Shown: piece after piece, positions 47,784-56,979 of the stretch | Position numbering within the stretch: position 1 is the first letter of the stretch | Layout of the letters: every line of letters begins with the position of its first letter | The notes under the pieces: generated by a model | The model's database searches: none | Told to the model about the DNA's origin: nothing | Seen by the model: only the letters and a program-made list of their open reading frames with translations | Assembly: GCF_030053135.1 (NCBI RefSeq) | Contig: NZ_CP125652.1 | Coordinates: 1,426,001 to 1,490,000, forward strand | Source: Rhizobium sp. BT04 | GTDB lineage: Bacteria; Pseudomonadota; Alphaproteobacteria; Rhizobiales; Rhizobiaceae | DNA: 64,000 bases | Direction of reading: 5' to 3' | Position numbers and translations under genes: made by a program

Positions 47784-48377
47784 CTAGTAAAGATAAGGGA
47801 TGATGCGCTTGGTTTTCGCCATATATGCGCGGTATTGCGGGCCGAAAACTTCCAACATCATACGTTCTTCCTTGTCCACCCTCAGGAAGAATAGAACGGC
47901 GAAGCCGATCAGGCCCGCCGTGCCTGCCACCCAGTTCGACAGCAGAAACGCTTGTGAGAGCCCCATCAGAAGGAACGACGTGTACATGGGGTGGCGGACA
48001 AGGGAGTACGGGCCAGCGCATATCAATTCGTGCTGCTGGCGGATCTCCAGCGTAATCGACCAGTTTCGTCCTAATTGCTTGTGGGTTCTTCGAAAGACCC
48101 ACATTGCGGCGCAGAAGAATATTGCCCCGATCACGACGGCCCACAAATGAGGTGTATAGTCGGCGGCTTCAGGAATGCCGGTCGCGACGTAGAATCCCGG
48201 CACGATCGCAAGTCCGGCGAGAGCTGCCGCAAGCCCGACCACCTCAGAACCGGTGCGGCGGTTGCTGATAACAGGCACTCGCTTTGCGCGGCGCTCAAAA
48301 GGGTATCGAATGATGTACCATGCAACAATTCCGAGAACCCAGACGACCTCGCCGACGACGGCTGCTGATAAGTTCAA
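47784..48377 (-). CDS. Isoprenylcysteine carboxyl methyltransferase (ICMT/PEMT)-like membrane protein
   Basis: The 197-residue membrane protein has about five helices. The C-terminal ICMT/PEMT signature is RHPMYTSFLLMGLSQAF followed by DKEERMMLEVFGPQYRAYMAKTKRIIP. Bacterial members methylate lipids or small hydrophobic compounds with SAM. The start is TTG 48377 with GGTGA about 6 nt upstream. It is first in the operon with the acyltransferase and SDR. Confidence 0.82.
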   Translation of the reverse strand: MNLSAAVVGEVVWVLGIVAWYIIRYPFERRAKRVPVISNRRTGSEVVGLAAALAGLAIVPGFYVATGIPEAADYTPHLWAVVIGAIFFCAAMWVFRRTHKQLGRNWSITLEIRQQHELICAGPYSLVRHPMYTSFLLMGLSQAFLLSNWVAGTAGLIGFAVLFFLRVDKEERMMLEVFGPQYRAYMAKTKRIIPYLY

Positions 48378-48450
48378 ATCAAGTCACCAGAACCTTTCCA
48401 TGATCCGCCTTCCGTGATCGCCAACGCGTATCTTGGATGCCCGCACGCAA

Positions 48451-49035
48451 TCAACCTGTATTCATCTCCCGCAGGGTTGCAATGAATTGTTGCGGCCTTA
48501 GCCAAATGCCGGGCGCCTTATAACCCATGTGCCGTGCGATATCCGCCACAAAGGCATTGCAGTTATATACCGATGCCTCCCAGAGATGAGAGGTTGCCTG
48601 CAGTTTGCGTATATACGCAACTGTGTCGTTATATTCACTATCACTCAGCATCACACGCCAGCTTGCCGACCTGTACTGCTCTTCCAGGTCACCATCCGTA
48701 GCTCCGGTCGTGGCCGGAACCGGTATGAAGTGGCCGATTACATACTGGGCGGCATCGGGAGAAGCTGGGGCAAGCCCTGCGACTTCGGGATTGATCATAT
48801 TTCCGCTTTTATCCGCCCGCCCAAAAACGACATAGGTGTGGCCGTAGGTCAGCGCATAGCGTGAGCGGAATTCGATGAAATACCGATTTGATTTGTTTTC
48901 AGCCGCATTGGTTGGAGCTACACCTCTGCCAGTCGACGTATAATGCGGTAAAGGCCTTTTGTCTTCTGTCTGGCATGACGATGCCACGACCGCCAACATA
49001 ACAACTAGCGACCTACCGCCTCTTCCAAGCGCCAT
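48451..49035 (-). CDS. Lipoprotein of unknown function with His/Cys permuted-peptidase-like pattern
   Basis: The 194-residue lipoprotein has a lipobox VASSC with Cys21. The mature part contains RSRYALTYGHTYVVFG (His66) and EASVYNCNAFVADIARHMG (Cys159). Paired GH and YNCNxF motifs in this order are reminiscent of permuted NlpC/P60-type or DUF4105-type proteases, but this is inference. ATG 49035 has GGAG 7 nt upstream and opens the signal peptide; the longer frame to 49257 is not used. Confidence 0.7.
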   Translation of the reverse strand: MALGRGGRSLVVMLAVVASSCQTEDKRPLPHYTSTGRGVAPTNAAENKSNRYFIEFRSRYALTYGHTYVVFGRADKSGNMINPEVAGLAPASPDAAQYVIGHFIPVPATTGATDGDLEEQYRSASWRVMLSDSEYNDTVAYIRKLQATSHLWEASVYNCNAFVADIARHMGYKAPGIWLRPQQFIATLREMNTG

Positions 49036-49148
49036 CACTAAGCTCCATATGCAGGCCCTGACGAATGGGAGCCCGACGTCAGCAATGCCACTCGTGCGCT
49101 GTGAGTTGCGAAGGAGCGCAAGCCTGGGGTTTATGGTGTAAGAAGCGG

Positions 49149-49167
49149 AAGGGTCTATGTGACCCTT
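49149..49167 (-). terminator. Stem-loop after the small lipoprotein gene
   Basis: AAGGGTC/GACCCTT with a 5-nt loop lies 23 nt past the stop. The T tract is weak. Confidence 0.5.
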
Positions 49168-49189
49168 CCTAAATATCAAACGCGATATG

Positions 49190-49309
49190 CTACTTGTAGA
49201 CTGCTTCTGCCGGCGGTGGGGCTTTCCCCTTGCCTTTGCCAATCGACCCGCAAGCACTCAGATTGGCCACCGCAAACATTGCAACGATTACGATTAGAAT
49301 TCTGCTCAT
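49190..49309 (-). CDS. Very small lipoprotein (39 aa)
   Basis: From ATG 49309 a 39-codon frame reads MSRILIVIVAMFAVANLSAC and then a Lys/Gly- and Pro-rich tail (GKGKGKAPPPAEAVYK). The lipobox LSAC gives Cys20, so the mature peptide is only about 20 residues. GAGAGGA lies 8 nt before the start and a stem-loop follows the stop. Similar tiny lipoproteins are seen in other rhizobia as far as I recall. It would be missed by length cut-offs. The role is unknown. Confidence 0.72.
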   Translation of the reverse strand: MSRILIVIVAMFAVANLSACGSIGKGKGKAPPPAEAVYK

Positions 49310-49478
49310 CAGGAAGTCCTCTCTCCTCATCATGGGATAGCTTTTTGAGGGCTACACCTTACAGTTTAGCGACAATCAGCACCCTGGATAGGGCAGACAT
49401 GATGCAACATGCAACGAATCTACATTAGCAGATACGTATTGTTATGACCAACCCAGCGATTGCAAATGGTAAACGCCG

Positions 49479-50072
49479 TCAGATGACAACCACGCGCGTG
49501 CCTACGCGTGCACGAGAGTAAAGGTCGAGGATGTTTGCGTTCGTCAAACGAATACACCCATTCGAAACTGCACGGCCTATCGACCAGGGGGCATTCGTTC
49601 CGTGCAACCGGAACAGGGTATCTTGTCCGCCTTGGTAGAGGTAGAGGGCCGCTGCACCGAGAGGGTTGAGTGGTCCTCCCGGTATTCCATCGGCATATTG
49701 GGCCAGCCGGGGCTTGCGCTGAATCATGTCACTGGTGGGTTTCCACGAAGGCCACTCTGCCTTATAGCCGATGGTGGCCTCGCCCTTGAAACTCAGCCCT
49801 TCCTCTCCGACCGCAACGCCATAGCGAGTCGCCTGTCCGCCAGCCTCCACGAAGTAAAGGTAGCGGCTCGCCGTATCGACGACGATCGTTCCGGGCGGTT
49901 CACTCCCCGTATACGCAACCTCTCGTCGTCGATAGCGGGGATCGAAATCAGGATCCATCGCAAACCCAAACCGGTAGCCCAGCGGCGGCCCATCGCCTGA
50001 AGTACATGCAGAAAGCATCAGAGCCAAGCTCCCCAGCACGAGCCCCCGGCGTGTAATATGGTGTTTGTCCAT
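49479..50072 (-). CDS. L,D-transpeptidase (YkuD family), lipoprotein with RR signal
   Basis: The 197-residue protein has a TRRGLVLGSLALMLSAC signal with a twin Arg and lipobox Cys23. The catalytic domain carries the YkuD motif HGTNAPWSIGRAVSNGCIRL, with His157 and Cys173. It would form 3-3 crosslinks or attach proteins to peptidoglycan in the periplasm. ATG 50072 is chosen with AGGTGGG just upstream; the longer frame to 50108 is unlikely. It is not part of the dcw transcript and is in the lower-GC group. Confidence 0.9.
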   Translation of the reverse strand: MDKHHITRRGLVLGSLALMLSACTSGDGPPLGYRFGFAMDPDFDPRYRRREVAYTGSEPPGTIVVDTASRYLYFVEAGGQATRYGVAVGEEGLSFKGEATIGYKAEWPSWKPTSDMIQRKPRLAQYADGIPGGPLNPLGAAALYLYQGGQDTLFRLHGTNAPWSIGRAVSNGCIRLTNANILDLYSRARVGTRVVVI

Positions 50073-50283
50073 TCCCACCTGCCAAGTAATTCCGTCGATC
50101 CCGTTCATTCCAAATTAGAGTGCGACATCTTTTGACAAAGACACTCAACGCTGTGGAGGATGAGGTCGCAACACTGGCAACATCCGAAGCTGCGCAATAC
50201 CATGCGCTTCTATTAATCCGGGAAACCCCTTGCATCAATAAACGCGCCGATCGAATATTAGCATAGCAATAAGGACAGAGACG

Positions 50284-51039
50284 ATGAAGCTTTGCCTGGA
50301 GGGAAAAATCGCGATTGTGACGGGCGCAGGTTCCGGAATTGGTGCCACCGTTTCCCGACAACTCGCTGAGGAGGGTGCCGAGGTTGTTGTCGCCGATATC
50401 AATGCTCACGCAGCACGTACAATTGCCGCCGCAATCAGATCAGAGGGAAGCCTCGCCCGTGAATTTGTCGTTGATGTCAGTGACAGTGGGAGTGTGCAGA
50501 GACTTGTCGATTTTACCGTCGAGACATGTGGCGGCTTGGATCTGGCGGTCAACAATGCGGGAATCGATGGGGTGCGCGCAGCGGTCGCAGACTATCCGCT
50601 CGATCGTTGGCACGAGGTGATGAACGTCAATCTGAACAGCGTTTTCTATAGCATGAAGTCCGAAATTGGCGCGATGCTTAAGTTGGGTGGCGGCGCAATC
50701 GTGAATATGACTTCCACTCTCGGGTCCGTTGGATTACCCACCGCGGCGGCCTACACCGCAGCCAAGCACGGGGTTGTTGGACTGACGAAAGTCGCTGCGA
50801 TGGAGTATGCGCGATTGGGTATCCGCATAAATGCCGTCGGTCCCGGCTGGATCGAAACGCCACTTTTGTCAGAGCACCTTGAAGCGGCGAGTTCGCGTCG
50901 CATGGCATCGCTTCAACCAATGGGCAGGCGTGGAAAACCGGAAGAGGTCGCGGCTCTTGTGTGTTTCCTCTTGTCCGAGCAGGCCAGTTTCATCACTGGG
51001 GCGCACTATTTGGTGGACGGGGCCTATACCGCTCACTGA
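50284..51039 (+). CDS. Classical SDR-family oxidoreductase
   Basis: The 251-residue enzyme has the cofactor motif TGAGSGIG, NNAG, catalytic Ser in NMTSTLGS and YTAAK, plus the C-terminal PGWIETPLL and FITGAHYLVDGAY segments of FabG-like dehydrogenases. Asp38 following the second strand (VVVADI) suggests NAD(H) preference. AAGGACAGAGACG precedes ATG 50284. It is alone on the plus strand between the L,D-transpeptidase and the repeat-rich gap. The substrate is unknown. Confidence 0.9.
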   Translation: MKLCLEGKIAIVTGAGSGIGATVSRQLAEEGAEVVVADINAHAARTIAAAIRSEGSLAREFVVDVSDSGSVQRLVDFTVETCGGLDLAVNNAGIDGVRAAVADYPLDRWHEVMNVNLNSVFYSMKSEIGAMLKLGGGAIVNMTSTLGSVGLPTAAAYTAAKHGVVGLTKVAAMEYARLGIRINAVGPGWIETPLLSEHLEAASSRRMASLQPMGRRGKPEEVAALVCFLLSEQASFITGAHYLVDGAYTAH

Positions 51040-51202
51040 AGAAGGGGCTGGGAAGTAGGCGGTGATTTCCAGACTACCTCCATTTTGCCTCATGCTGTGC
51101 TGCCGACTGGGGGACCGGTGTTCTGCCCCATATTGCGGTCTCTCCACTGAGCTGTGTCGGCTGTCGGGCCGCGAGAAATGAACAATAAGCCGAGACGGCT
51201 AG

Positions 51203-51301
51203 CGCATCGGCCCGAAAATCGGAATCGACTTTCGGGCCGATGCGTAGATTCAAAGTGCTAGAGCGTCCTTTGTGCGTCCGAAAGGACGCACGGCGCCCTA
51301 A
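51203..51301. repeat. Tandem rhizobial intergenic palindromes
   Basis: CGCATCGGCCCGAAA...TTTCGGGCCGATGCG (51203-51244) is followed by the GCGTCCTTTGTGCGTCCG AAAGGACGCAC palindrome (51263-51292), the latter flanked by TAGAGCG and CGCCCTA. This pair is a familiar non-coding element between rhizobial genes. It fills most of the 337-bp gap after the SDR gene. Confidence 0.65.
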
Positions 51302-51323
51302 CGTCGCGGCTTTTTGATTGATG

Positions 51324-51358
51324 CCGTGAGCACTTCCGGTTAACCGGAGCACTCACGG
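51324..51358. promoter_or_regulatory. Long operator-like palindrome upstream of the epimerase gene
   Basis: CCGTGAG (51324) and CTCACGG (51352) arms flank a perfect 14-bp core TCCGGTTAACCGGA (51335-51348). The dyad ends 18 nt before ATG 51377, just upstream of the GGGGGA ribosome binding site. It may be an operator or a 5' leader hairpin. Confidence 0.5.
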
Positions 51359-51376
51359 TAGAACGGGGGACAGATC

Positions 51377-52306
51377 ATGCGATGCCTCATTACCGGCGCA
51401 GCCGGCTTTGTCGGTAGGCCTCTCGTCGAAAGACTGCATAGAGAACGGATATGCGAGCTTGCGGTGACGACGCGATCTGCAACCGCCAGCTTCCCGGCAT
51501 CTATGCGGCATTTCCCCATCGAGATAACAAGCGAAACCGATTGGACAGCAGCTCTCGAGGGTATTGATGTCATCGTCCATCTCGCCGCTCGTGTTCACAT
51601 CATGAACGACCGCGCAGCCGATCCTCTTGCGGAATTTCGTCGGATCAACACCGCCGCCACGTTGAACCTCGCCGAGCAGGCCGCCCGCGCTGATGTAAAA
51701 AGGTTCGTCTTCACCAGCAGCATCAAGGTCAATGGCGAGGAGAACGATAGGCCCTTCCGGCACGACGATACGCCAATGCCGATCGATCCCTATGGCATCT
51801 CGAAGCTGGAAACTGAAATCGGGCTACATGAAATCGCCGCCCGAACAGGCATGGAGGTCGTCGTCATTCGCCCGCCGCTCGTCTATGGACCCGGTGCGAG
51901 GGGCAACTTTGCTCTGCTCGTCGGACTTGTCCGGAAGAAGATACCGCTCCCTTTCGGGTCGTTGAAGAACCGCCGAACACTGGTCGCGCTTCCAAATCTC
52001 GTCGATCTGATCATCACCGGGATGAAGCATCCCGGGGCAGCCGGCGAGACCCTTCTCGCAGGTGATGGAGAAGATCTTTCGACGCCAGGGCTTATTGAAG
52101 GGATTGCCGCGGGGCTGGGTGTCAAACCGATCCTGCTCCCCTTCCCCCCCGCCTTGTTGCAGATGGGCGCGAGAGTCACGGGAAAGGACGCTGTCTACCA
52201 ACGTCTTTGTGGCTCCCTCCAGGTCGACATATCCCAAGCGCGCGACGTTCTCGGCTGGTCGCCCATCGTCACGCCGCGCGAAGGTCTGAAGCTGGCCGTG
52301 AAGTAA
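51377..52306 (+). CDS. NAD-dependent epimerase/dehydratase (extended SDR, UDP-glucose 4-epimerase-like)
   Basis: The 309-residue protein has the extended-SDR nucleotide motif TGAAGFVG, LAARVH, the catalytic FTSSIKVNG and YGISK (Tyr and Lys), and RPPLVYGPG. It belongs to the group that epimerises or dehydrates nucleotide sugars for surface polysaccharides. No glycosyltransferase is next to it. It is convergent with murB, leaving only 3 bp between the stop codons. Composition is closer to the chromosome than that of the lower-GC group. Confidence 0.87.
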   Translation: MRCLITGAAGFVGRPLVERLHRERICELAVTTRSATASFPASMRHFPIEITSETDWTAALEGIDVIVHLAARVHIMNDRAADPLAEFRRINTAATLNLAEQAARADVKRFVFTSSIKVNGEENDRPFRHDDTPMPIDPYGISKLETEIGLHEIAARTGMEVVVIRPPLVYGPGARGNFALLVGLVRKKIPLPFGSLKNRRTLVALPNLVDLIITGMKHPGAAGETLLAGDGEDLSTPGLIEGIAAGLGVKPILLPFPPALLQMGARVTGKDAVYQRLCGSLQVDISQARDVLGWSPIVTPREGLKLAVK

Positions 52307-52309
52307 ACT

Positions 52310-53284
52310 TTATTCGCTTGTGACGCCGTGGAACGGGCGCACTTCGCGGCCTGGCATGAAGACGCCGAGGCGCTTGATTTCCCATTCGAGCTTGATGCCC
52401 TCTTTTTCGAAGACCTCGCGGCGCACCTGTTCGCCGAGATATTCGAGATCGTAGCCGGTCGCCTGCCCCATGTTGATCATGAAGTTGCAGTGAAGCGACG
52501 ACATCTGCGCACCGCCGATGACGAGGCCGCGGCAGTCTGCCTCGTCGATCAGCTTCCAGGCCGAATGGCCCGCCGGATTCTTGAAGGTCGAGCCGCCGGT
52601 CTTTTCGCGAATCGGCTGCACCGTCTCGCGGTGATTGCGAACGGCATCCATCTCGGCGCGGATCTGGGCGCGCTCTTCCGGATAACCCTCGAACAGCACC
52701 GAGGTGAAGATCAGGTCGGCGGGTGCTGCGGAATGCCGGTAGGAATAGCCCATCTCGGCATTGGAAAGCACATGCTTGTTGCCCTGGCGGTCGACCGCGT
52801 TGACCTCGATCAACCGCTCGCGCGTCTCTACGCCGTTCGCCCCGGCATTCATGCGCGCCGCGCCGCCGATGCTGCCCGGAATACCGTAGAAGAAATGAAA
52901 GCCGCCGATGCCGTTATCCATCGCCATCGCCGCCACATGTTTATCGGGGCAGATGGTACCGGCCAGGATGCGGTTTTCGCCGGCAAGCTCGACGAAGCCG
53001 AACCCCTTGGCCGACAGGCGCAGCACGACGCCGGGAATCCCGCCGTCGCGCACCAGGATGTTGGAGCCGACGCCGACCACCGTCAGCGGCACCTCTTCCG
53101 GCAAGATCTTCAGGAAGGCGACGAGATCGTCGATGTCATGTGGCTGGAACATCAGCTCGGCCAGGCCGCCGGCCCTGAACCAGGTAACACGGTCCATGGG
53201 GGCATCCGGCGTGATACGGCCGCGGATATCCTTTACACCGTCTCCGAGAGACGCGAGAAGCTTTTCCCCATTCACCTGTTTCAT
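52310..53284 (-). CDS. murB: UDP-N-acetylenolpyruvoylglucosamine reductase
   Basis: The 324-residue FAD enzyme makes UDP-MurNAc. The FAD site is [21 protein letters not shown], the conserved loop is [17 protein letters not shown], and the C-terminal half has [24 protein letters not shown] with the catalytic Ser. Its ATG overlaps the murC stop by 4 nt. It is the last gene of the ftsI-to-murB run. Confidence 0.96.
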   Translation of the reverse strand: MKQVNGEKLLASLGDGVKDIRGRITPDAPMDRVTWFRAGGLAELMFQPHDIDDLVAFLKILPEEVPLTVVGVGSNILVRDGGIPGVVLRLSAKGFGFVELAGENRILAGTICPDKHVAAMAMDNGIGGFHFFYGIPGSIGGAARMNAGANGVETRERLIEVNAVDRQGNKHVLSNAEMGYSYRHSAAPADLIFTSVLFEGYPEERAQIRAEMDAVRNHRETVQPIREKTGGSTFKNPAGHSAWKLIDEADCRGLVIGGAQMSSLHCNFMINMGQATGYDLEYLGEQVRREVFEKEGIKLEWEIKRLGVFMPGREVRPFHGVTSE

Positions 53285-54696
53285 GCGGACTTTCCCGATA
53301 GGCCTTCCAGTTGCTTGGGCAGCGCCGCTGCCCAGGATGTGATGCTCCCAGCCCCCAACAGAACCACGAAATCACCAGGCTTTGCAACCTCCGCGACCAT
53401 CTGCGGCAGAAGTTCCGCCGAGGTGAGAAAACGGGCGTCGCGATGGCCGCCGGATTTGATCCGCGAGACGAGTGAGACGGAATCGATGCCTTCGATCGGA
53501 TCTTCGCCCGCCGCATAGACCGGCGCCAGGAAAATGCTGTCGGCATCGTTGAAGCAGGCGGCGAATTCCTCGAACAGGCTGGCAAGGCGGCTATAGCGGT
53601 GCGGCTGATGGACCGCGATGATCCGGCCCTTGCAGGCTTCGCGGGCAGCGCGCAGCACCGCCTTGATCTCGACGGGGTGGTGGCCGTAATCGTCGAAGAT
53701 CTGCACCCCGTTCCATTCGCCGGTCAGCGTGAAACGACGCTTGACGCCGCCGAAGGAGGCAAGCCCTTTGGCGATATCTGCATTCGATATGCCGAGCCGG
53801 TTGGCAACGGCGATCGCCGCCGTCGCGTTGGAAATATTATGGCGGCCGGGCATCGGCATGACCAGCCCTTTGAGCTCGATCACCTGGCCGGTGCGGCGGC
53901 GGCGGATTTCGACATCGAAGATCGAGCGCGTGCCGTCGATGCGCACATTGGTGAAGCGTACGTCGGCCTGCGGGTTCTCGCCGTAGGTGATGATCTTGCG
54001 ATCCTCGATGCGGCCGACCAGCGACTGCACTTCGGGATGGTCGAGGCACATGACGCCGAAGCCGTAGAACGGCACGTTCTCAACGAACTGCCGGAAGGCG
54101 GCGCGCACCGCATCGAAATTGCCATAATGGTCGAGATGCTCGGGGTCGATATTGGTGATGACGGCGACATCAGCCGGAAGCTTCAGGAAGGTACCGTCCG
54201 ATTCGTCGGCCTCGACCACCATCCACTCGCCCTCGCCCATTCGGGCATTGGTGCCGTAGGCGTTGATGATGCCGCCGTTGATGACGGTCGGGTCAAGCCC
54301 GCCGGCTTCGAGCAGTGTGGCGACCAGCGAAGTGGTCGTCGTCTTGCCATGCGTACCGCCGATGGCGATTGCATTGCGGAAGCGCATCAGCTCGGCGAGC
54401 ATCTCGGCGCGGCGCACCACCGGCAGCAACTTTTCGCGCGCGGCGATCAGCTCCGGATTGCTCTTCTTGATCGCCGTCGAGACAACGACGACTTCGGCAT
54501 CACCCAGGTTTTCCGCCCGGTGGCCGACGAACACCTCGATGCCCTTGTCGCGCAGGCGCTGGACATTGGCGCTGTCGGCCTGGTCCGATCCCTGCACCTT
54601 GTGGCCGAGATTGTGCAACACCTCGGCGATACCGCTCATGCCGATGCCGCCAATGCCGATGAAATGGACGAGACCGATCGCCTTCGGCAGTTTCAT
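53281..54696 (-). CDS. murC: UDP-N-acetylmuramate--L-alanine ligase
   Basis: The 471-residue Mur ligase adds L-Ala. Visible: [17 protein letters not shown] at the UDP-binding N-terminus, the ATP loop [16 protein letters not shown], and [18 protein letters not shown] in the C-terminal domain. It overlaps murG and murB by 4 nt each. Confidence 0.96.
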   Translation of the reverse strand: MKLPKAIGLVHFIGIGGIGMSGIAEVLHNLGHKVQGSDQADSANVQRLRDKGIEVFVGHRAENLGDAEVVVVSTAIKKSNPELIAAREKLLPVVRRAEMLAELMRFRNAIAIGGTHGKTTTTSLVATLLEAGGLDPTVINGGIINAYGTNARMGEGEWMVVEADESDGTFLKLPADVAVITNIDPEHLDHYGNFDAVRAAFRQFVENVPFYGFGVMCLDHPEVQSLVGRIEDRKIITYGENPQADVRFTNVRIDGTRSIFDVEIRRRRTGQVIELKGLVMPMPGRHNISNATAAIAVANRLGISNADIAKGLASFGGVKRRFTLTGEWNGVQIFDDYGHHPVEIKAVLRAAREACKGRIIAVHQPHRYSRLASLFEEFAACFNDADSIFLAPVYAAGEDPIEGIDSVSLVSRIKSGGHRDARFLTSAELLPQMVAEVAKPGDFVVLLGAGSITSWAAALPKQLEGLSGKSA

Positions 54697-55817
54697 GCGC
54701 GTGTCCTCTTGAATTCCGCTATTGTCCGTTTGGCGGCAATAGCCTCAACCATGTCGGCAAGCAAGTTCGCGGCATCGGGTTTCCCGGCGAGTTTCGCAGC
54801 CGCTGCCATATGTGCAAGCTTTTCCGGGTCGTTCATGACGGCCGTCAGGATCGCTGCGATCTTCTCCGGCGAAAGCTCCGACTGGGCGATCACCTTGGCC
54901 CCGCCGGTGGCCGCCAGTGCCGCCGCATTGGCCGCCTGGTCGTGATCGAGAGCGTGGGGGTAAGGCACGAGCACTGCCGGCCGGCCGATGACGGAAATTT
55001 CCGAAACCGTCGAGGCGCCGGAACGGCAGATGACAAGGTGAGCTTTCGCCAGCCGCTCGGCCATGTCGGTGAAGAAGGGGGCGATATCGGCGCCCATCTC
55101 CAGTTTGGCGACACAGCCGCCGACCATTTCCATATCCTCGGGACGCACCTGCTGGGTGATGCGCAGGCGCAGGCGAAGCGCATCGTCGAGCAGACTGATC
55201 GCCGTCGGCAGCGCCTTGGAGAAATATTGCGCGCCCTGGCTGCCGCCGAAGACGACGAGATTGAAGGCTTCACCGGGATGCGACGGCGTGTAAGGCACCT
55301 CGGCGGCTGCGATGATCGCCGGGCGAACCGGGTTGCCCGTCGTTACCGTCTTCTCGGGAAAAGCGGCGCCGCCTTCCGGCAGGAAACCGCCGGCAATGCC
55401 TTGCACGCGGCTCGCCAAGGCCTTGTTGGCGCGGCCCATCACGGCATTCTGCTCATGGATCATCGAGGGCACGCCGAGCCGGGTGGCGGCAAGCAGCGGC
55501 GGCACGGTGGGATAACCGCCGAAACCGACGACGATGGCGGGTTTCAGCCGCTGGACCAGTTTCTTCGCCGCCCGCATGCCGCTCCAGAGCGTCCACAGCG
55601 AGCGGGCGACGGCAACCGGGTTCTTCGAACCGATCGTCGCCGACGGCACGACATGGATTTCCTCGGCCGGGAACTTGCCGGCATAACGCTCCGCCCGGCT
55701 GTCAGTGACGAGATGCACCGAATAGCCGCGCTCCTTCAGCTTGAAGGCGAGCGCCTCCGCTGGAAACACGTGGCCGCCGGTTCCCCCGGCGGCAAGCAGC
55801 ACGATGCCTTTGCTCAT
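54693..55817 (-). CDS. murG: Lipid II synthase, N-acetylglucosaminyltransferase
   Basis: The 374-residue GT28 enzyme adds GlcNAc to lipid I at the inner face of the membrane. It has the signature [16 protein letters not shown] at the start, [25 protein letters not shown] and [14 protein letters not shown]. It lies 6 nt after ftsW. Confidence 0.96.
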   Translation of the reverse strand: MSKGIVLLAAGGTGGHVFPAEALAFKLKERGYSVHLVTDSRAERYAGKFPAEEIHVVPSATIGSKNPVAVARSLWTLWSGMRAAKKLVQRLKPAIVVGFGGYPTVPPLLAATRLGVPSMIHEQNAVMGRANKALASRVQGIAGGFLPEGGAAFPEKTVTTGNPVRPAIIAAAEVPYTPSHPGEAFNLVVFGGSQGAQYFSKALPTAISLLDDALRLRLRITQQVRPEDMEMVGGCVAKLEMGADIAPFFTDMAERLAKAHLVICRSGASTVSEISVIGRPAVLVPYPHALDHDQAANAAALAATGGAKVIAQSELSPEKIAAILTAVMNDPEKLAHMAAAAKLAGKPDAANLLADMVEAIAAKRTIAEFKRTRA

Positions 55818-55823
55818 GGTCCT

Positions 55824-56978
55824 TTACTCCGCCGGCATGCCGTGCGGGACGCGGAAAAGGCTCCGGTCCTGCGCACGTTTTTCCGGCCGATGGCGCGTCA
55901 GCGCCAGAATGAAGCCGGCGGTGACGCAGATCGCCACCATGGACGAGCCGCCGTAGGAAATCAGCGGCAGCGTCATGCCCTTTGCCGGCAGCAATTCGAG
56001 GTTGACGCCGATATTGATGATCGACTGGATGCCCATCTGCAGCACCAGGCCGGCGACCGCGAAGCGGTTGAAGTCGTTGCGCTCGCGATAGGCATGCGAG
56101 AGGCCACGCAGCACCAGCACGGTGAACAGCGCAACCAGCGCCATGCAGAAGACGATGCCGAACTCCTCGGCCGCGACCGAGAAGATGAAATCGGTATGCG
56201 CATCCGGAATAATGCGCTTGACGATGCCCTCGCCCGGTCCCTGGCCGAACCAGCTGCCGCGGATGATTGCCTCGCGCGCAGTGTCGATCTGGAACGTGTC
56301 GCCCTCGCCGGTCATGAACTTGTCTATTCGCAGCGCCACGTGCGGGAAGACGTAATAGGCGCTGAGCAGGCCGCCGGCGCCGCCGATGCCGAGCAGCATG
56401 ATCCAGATCCACGGCATGCCGGCCATGAAGAACATCCCGCCCCAGACGGCCGTCGTCAAGATGGTCTGGCCGAGGTCCGGCTGCGCGACGAGAAGAGCGG
56501 CGACGATGGCAAAGAGGATGATGGCGAAGAGATTGCCGGGAATCTCCGGCTGGCGCGCATGTTCGGCAAACAGCCAGGCGCAGACCACGACGAAGGCGGG
56601 CTTCATGAATTCCGACGGCTGGATGGAAAGGCCGGCGATCCAGATCCAGCGCCTGCCGCCCTTGACCTCCTGGCCGACGAACAGCACCAGCACCATCATC
56701 GCAAGCGAGATGATCAAAAGCAGGATCGCGGTTCGCCGCACCTGGCGCGGCGTCAGGAACGACAGCCCGAGCATGACGGTGATCGAAGGGATCATGAAGG
56801 CTGCGTGGCGTTTGACGAAGTGGAAGGGCTCAAGCCCGATGCGCTCGGCAACGGCTGGAGACGCAGCAAACGACAGCATGAAGCCGATGCCCATCAGGAA
56901 GATGAACATCGCCAGGAAGAAGCGGTCGATGGTCCAGAACCAATCGGCCAGAGGCCCACGTTCCGCGCGGCTTACCAT
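55824..56978 (-). CDS. ftsW: Septal peptidoglycan polymerase FtsW (SEDS family)
   Basis: The 384-residue protein has about ten membrane segments. SEDS features include GGRRWIWIAGLSIQPSEFMKPAFV with the essential Arg/Glu loop, GEGIVKRIIPDAHTDFIFSVAAEEFG, and ISYGGSSMVAICVTAG near the end. It polymerises glycan strands at the septum with FtsI. It starts 1 nt after the murD stop. Confidence 0.95.
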   Translation of the reverse strand: MVSRAERGPLADWFWTIDRFFLAMFIFLMGIGFMLSFAASPAVAERIGLEPFHFVKRHAAFMIPSITVMLGLSFLTPRQVRRTAILLLIISLAMMVLVLFVGQEVKGGRRWIWIAGLSIQPSEFMKPAFVVVCAWLFAEHARQPEIPGNLFAIILFAIVAALLVAQPDLGQTILTTAVWGGMFFMAGMPWIWIMLLGIGGAGGLLSAYYVFPHVALRIDKFMTGEGDTFQIDTAREAIIRGSWFGQGPGEGIVKRIIPDAHTDFIFSVAAEEFGIVFCMALVALFTVLVLRGLSHAYRERNDFNRFAVAGLVLQMGIQSIINIGVNLELLPAKGMTLPLISYGGSSMVAICVTAGFILALTRHRPEKRAQDRSLFRVPHGMPAE

Positions 56979-56979
56979 G

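Larger units (their letters stand above)
46060..51050. other. Putative horizontally acquired island inside the dcw region
   Basis: This block begins where the MFS gene is cut and ends before the repeat-rich gap at 51060. It carries an SDR, acyltransferase, methyltransferase, two lipoproteins, an L,D-transpeptidase and another SDR. By eye its base composition is lower in G+C than its flanks, with more A/T-ending codons. No integrase, transposase, tRNA or direct repeat was found at either edge, so acquisition by homologous recombination is possible. Confidence 0.5.

Noticed and set aside
46060..51050. Classical mobile element (IS, transposon, integrative element)
   Set aside because: No transposase, integrase, tRNA target or terminal repeats were found; only composition and the broken MFS gene support acquisition.
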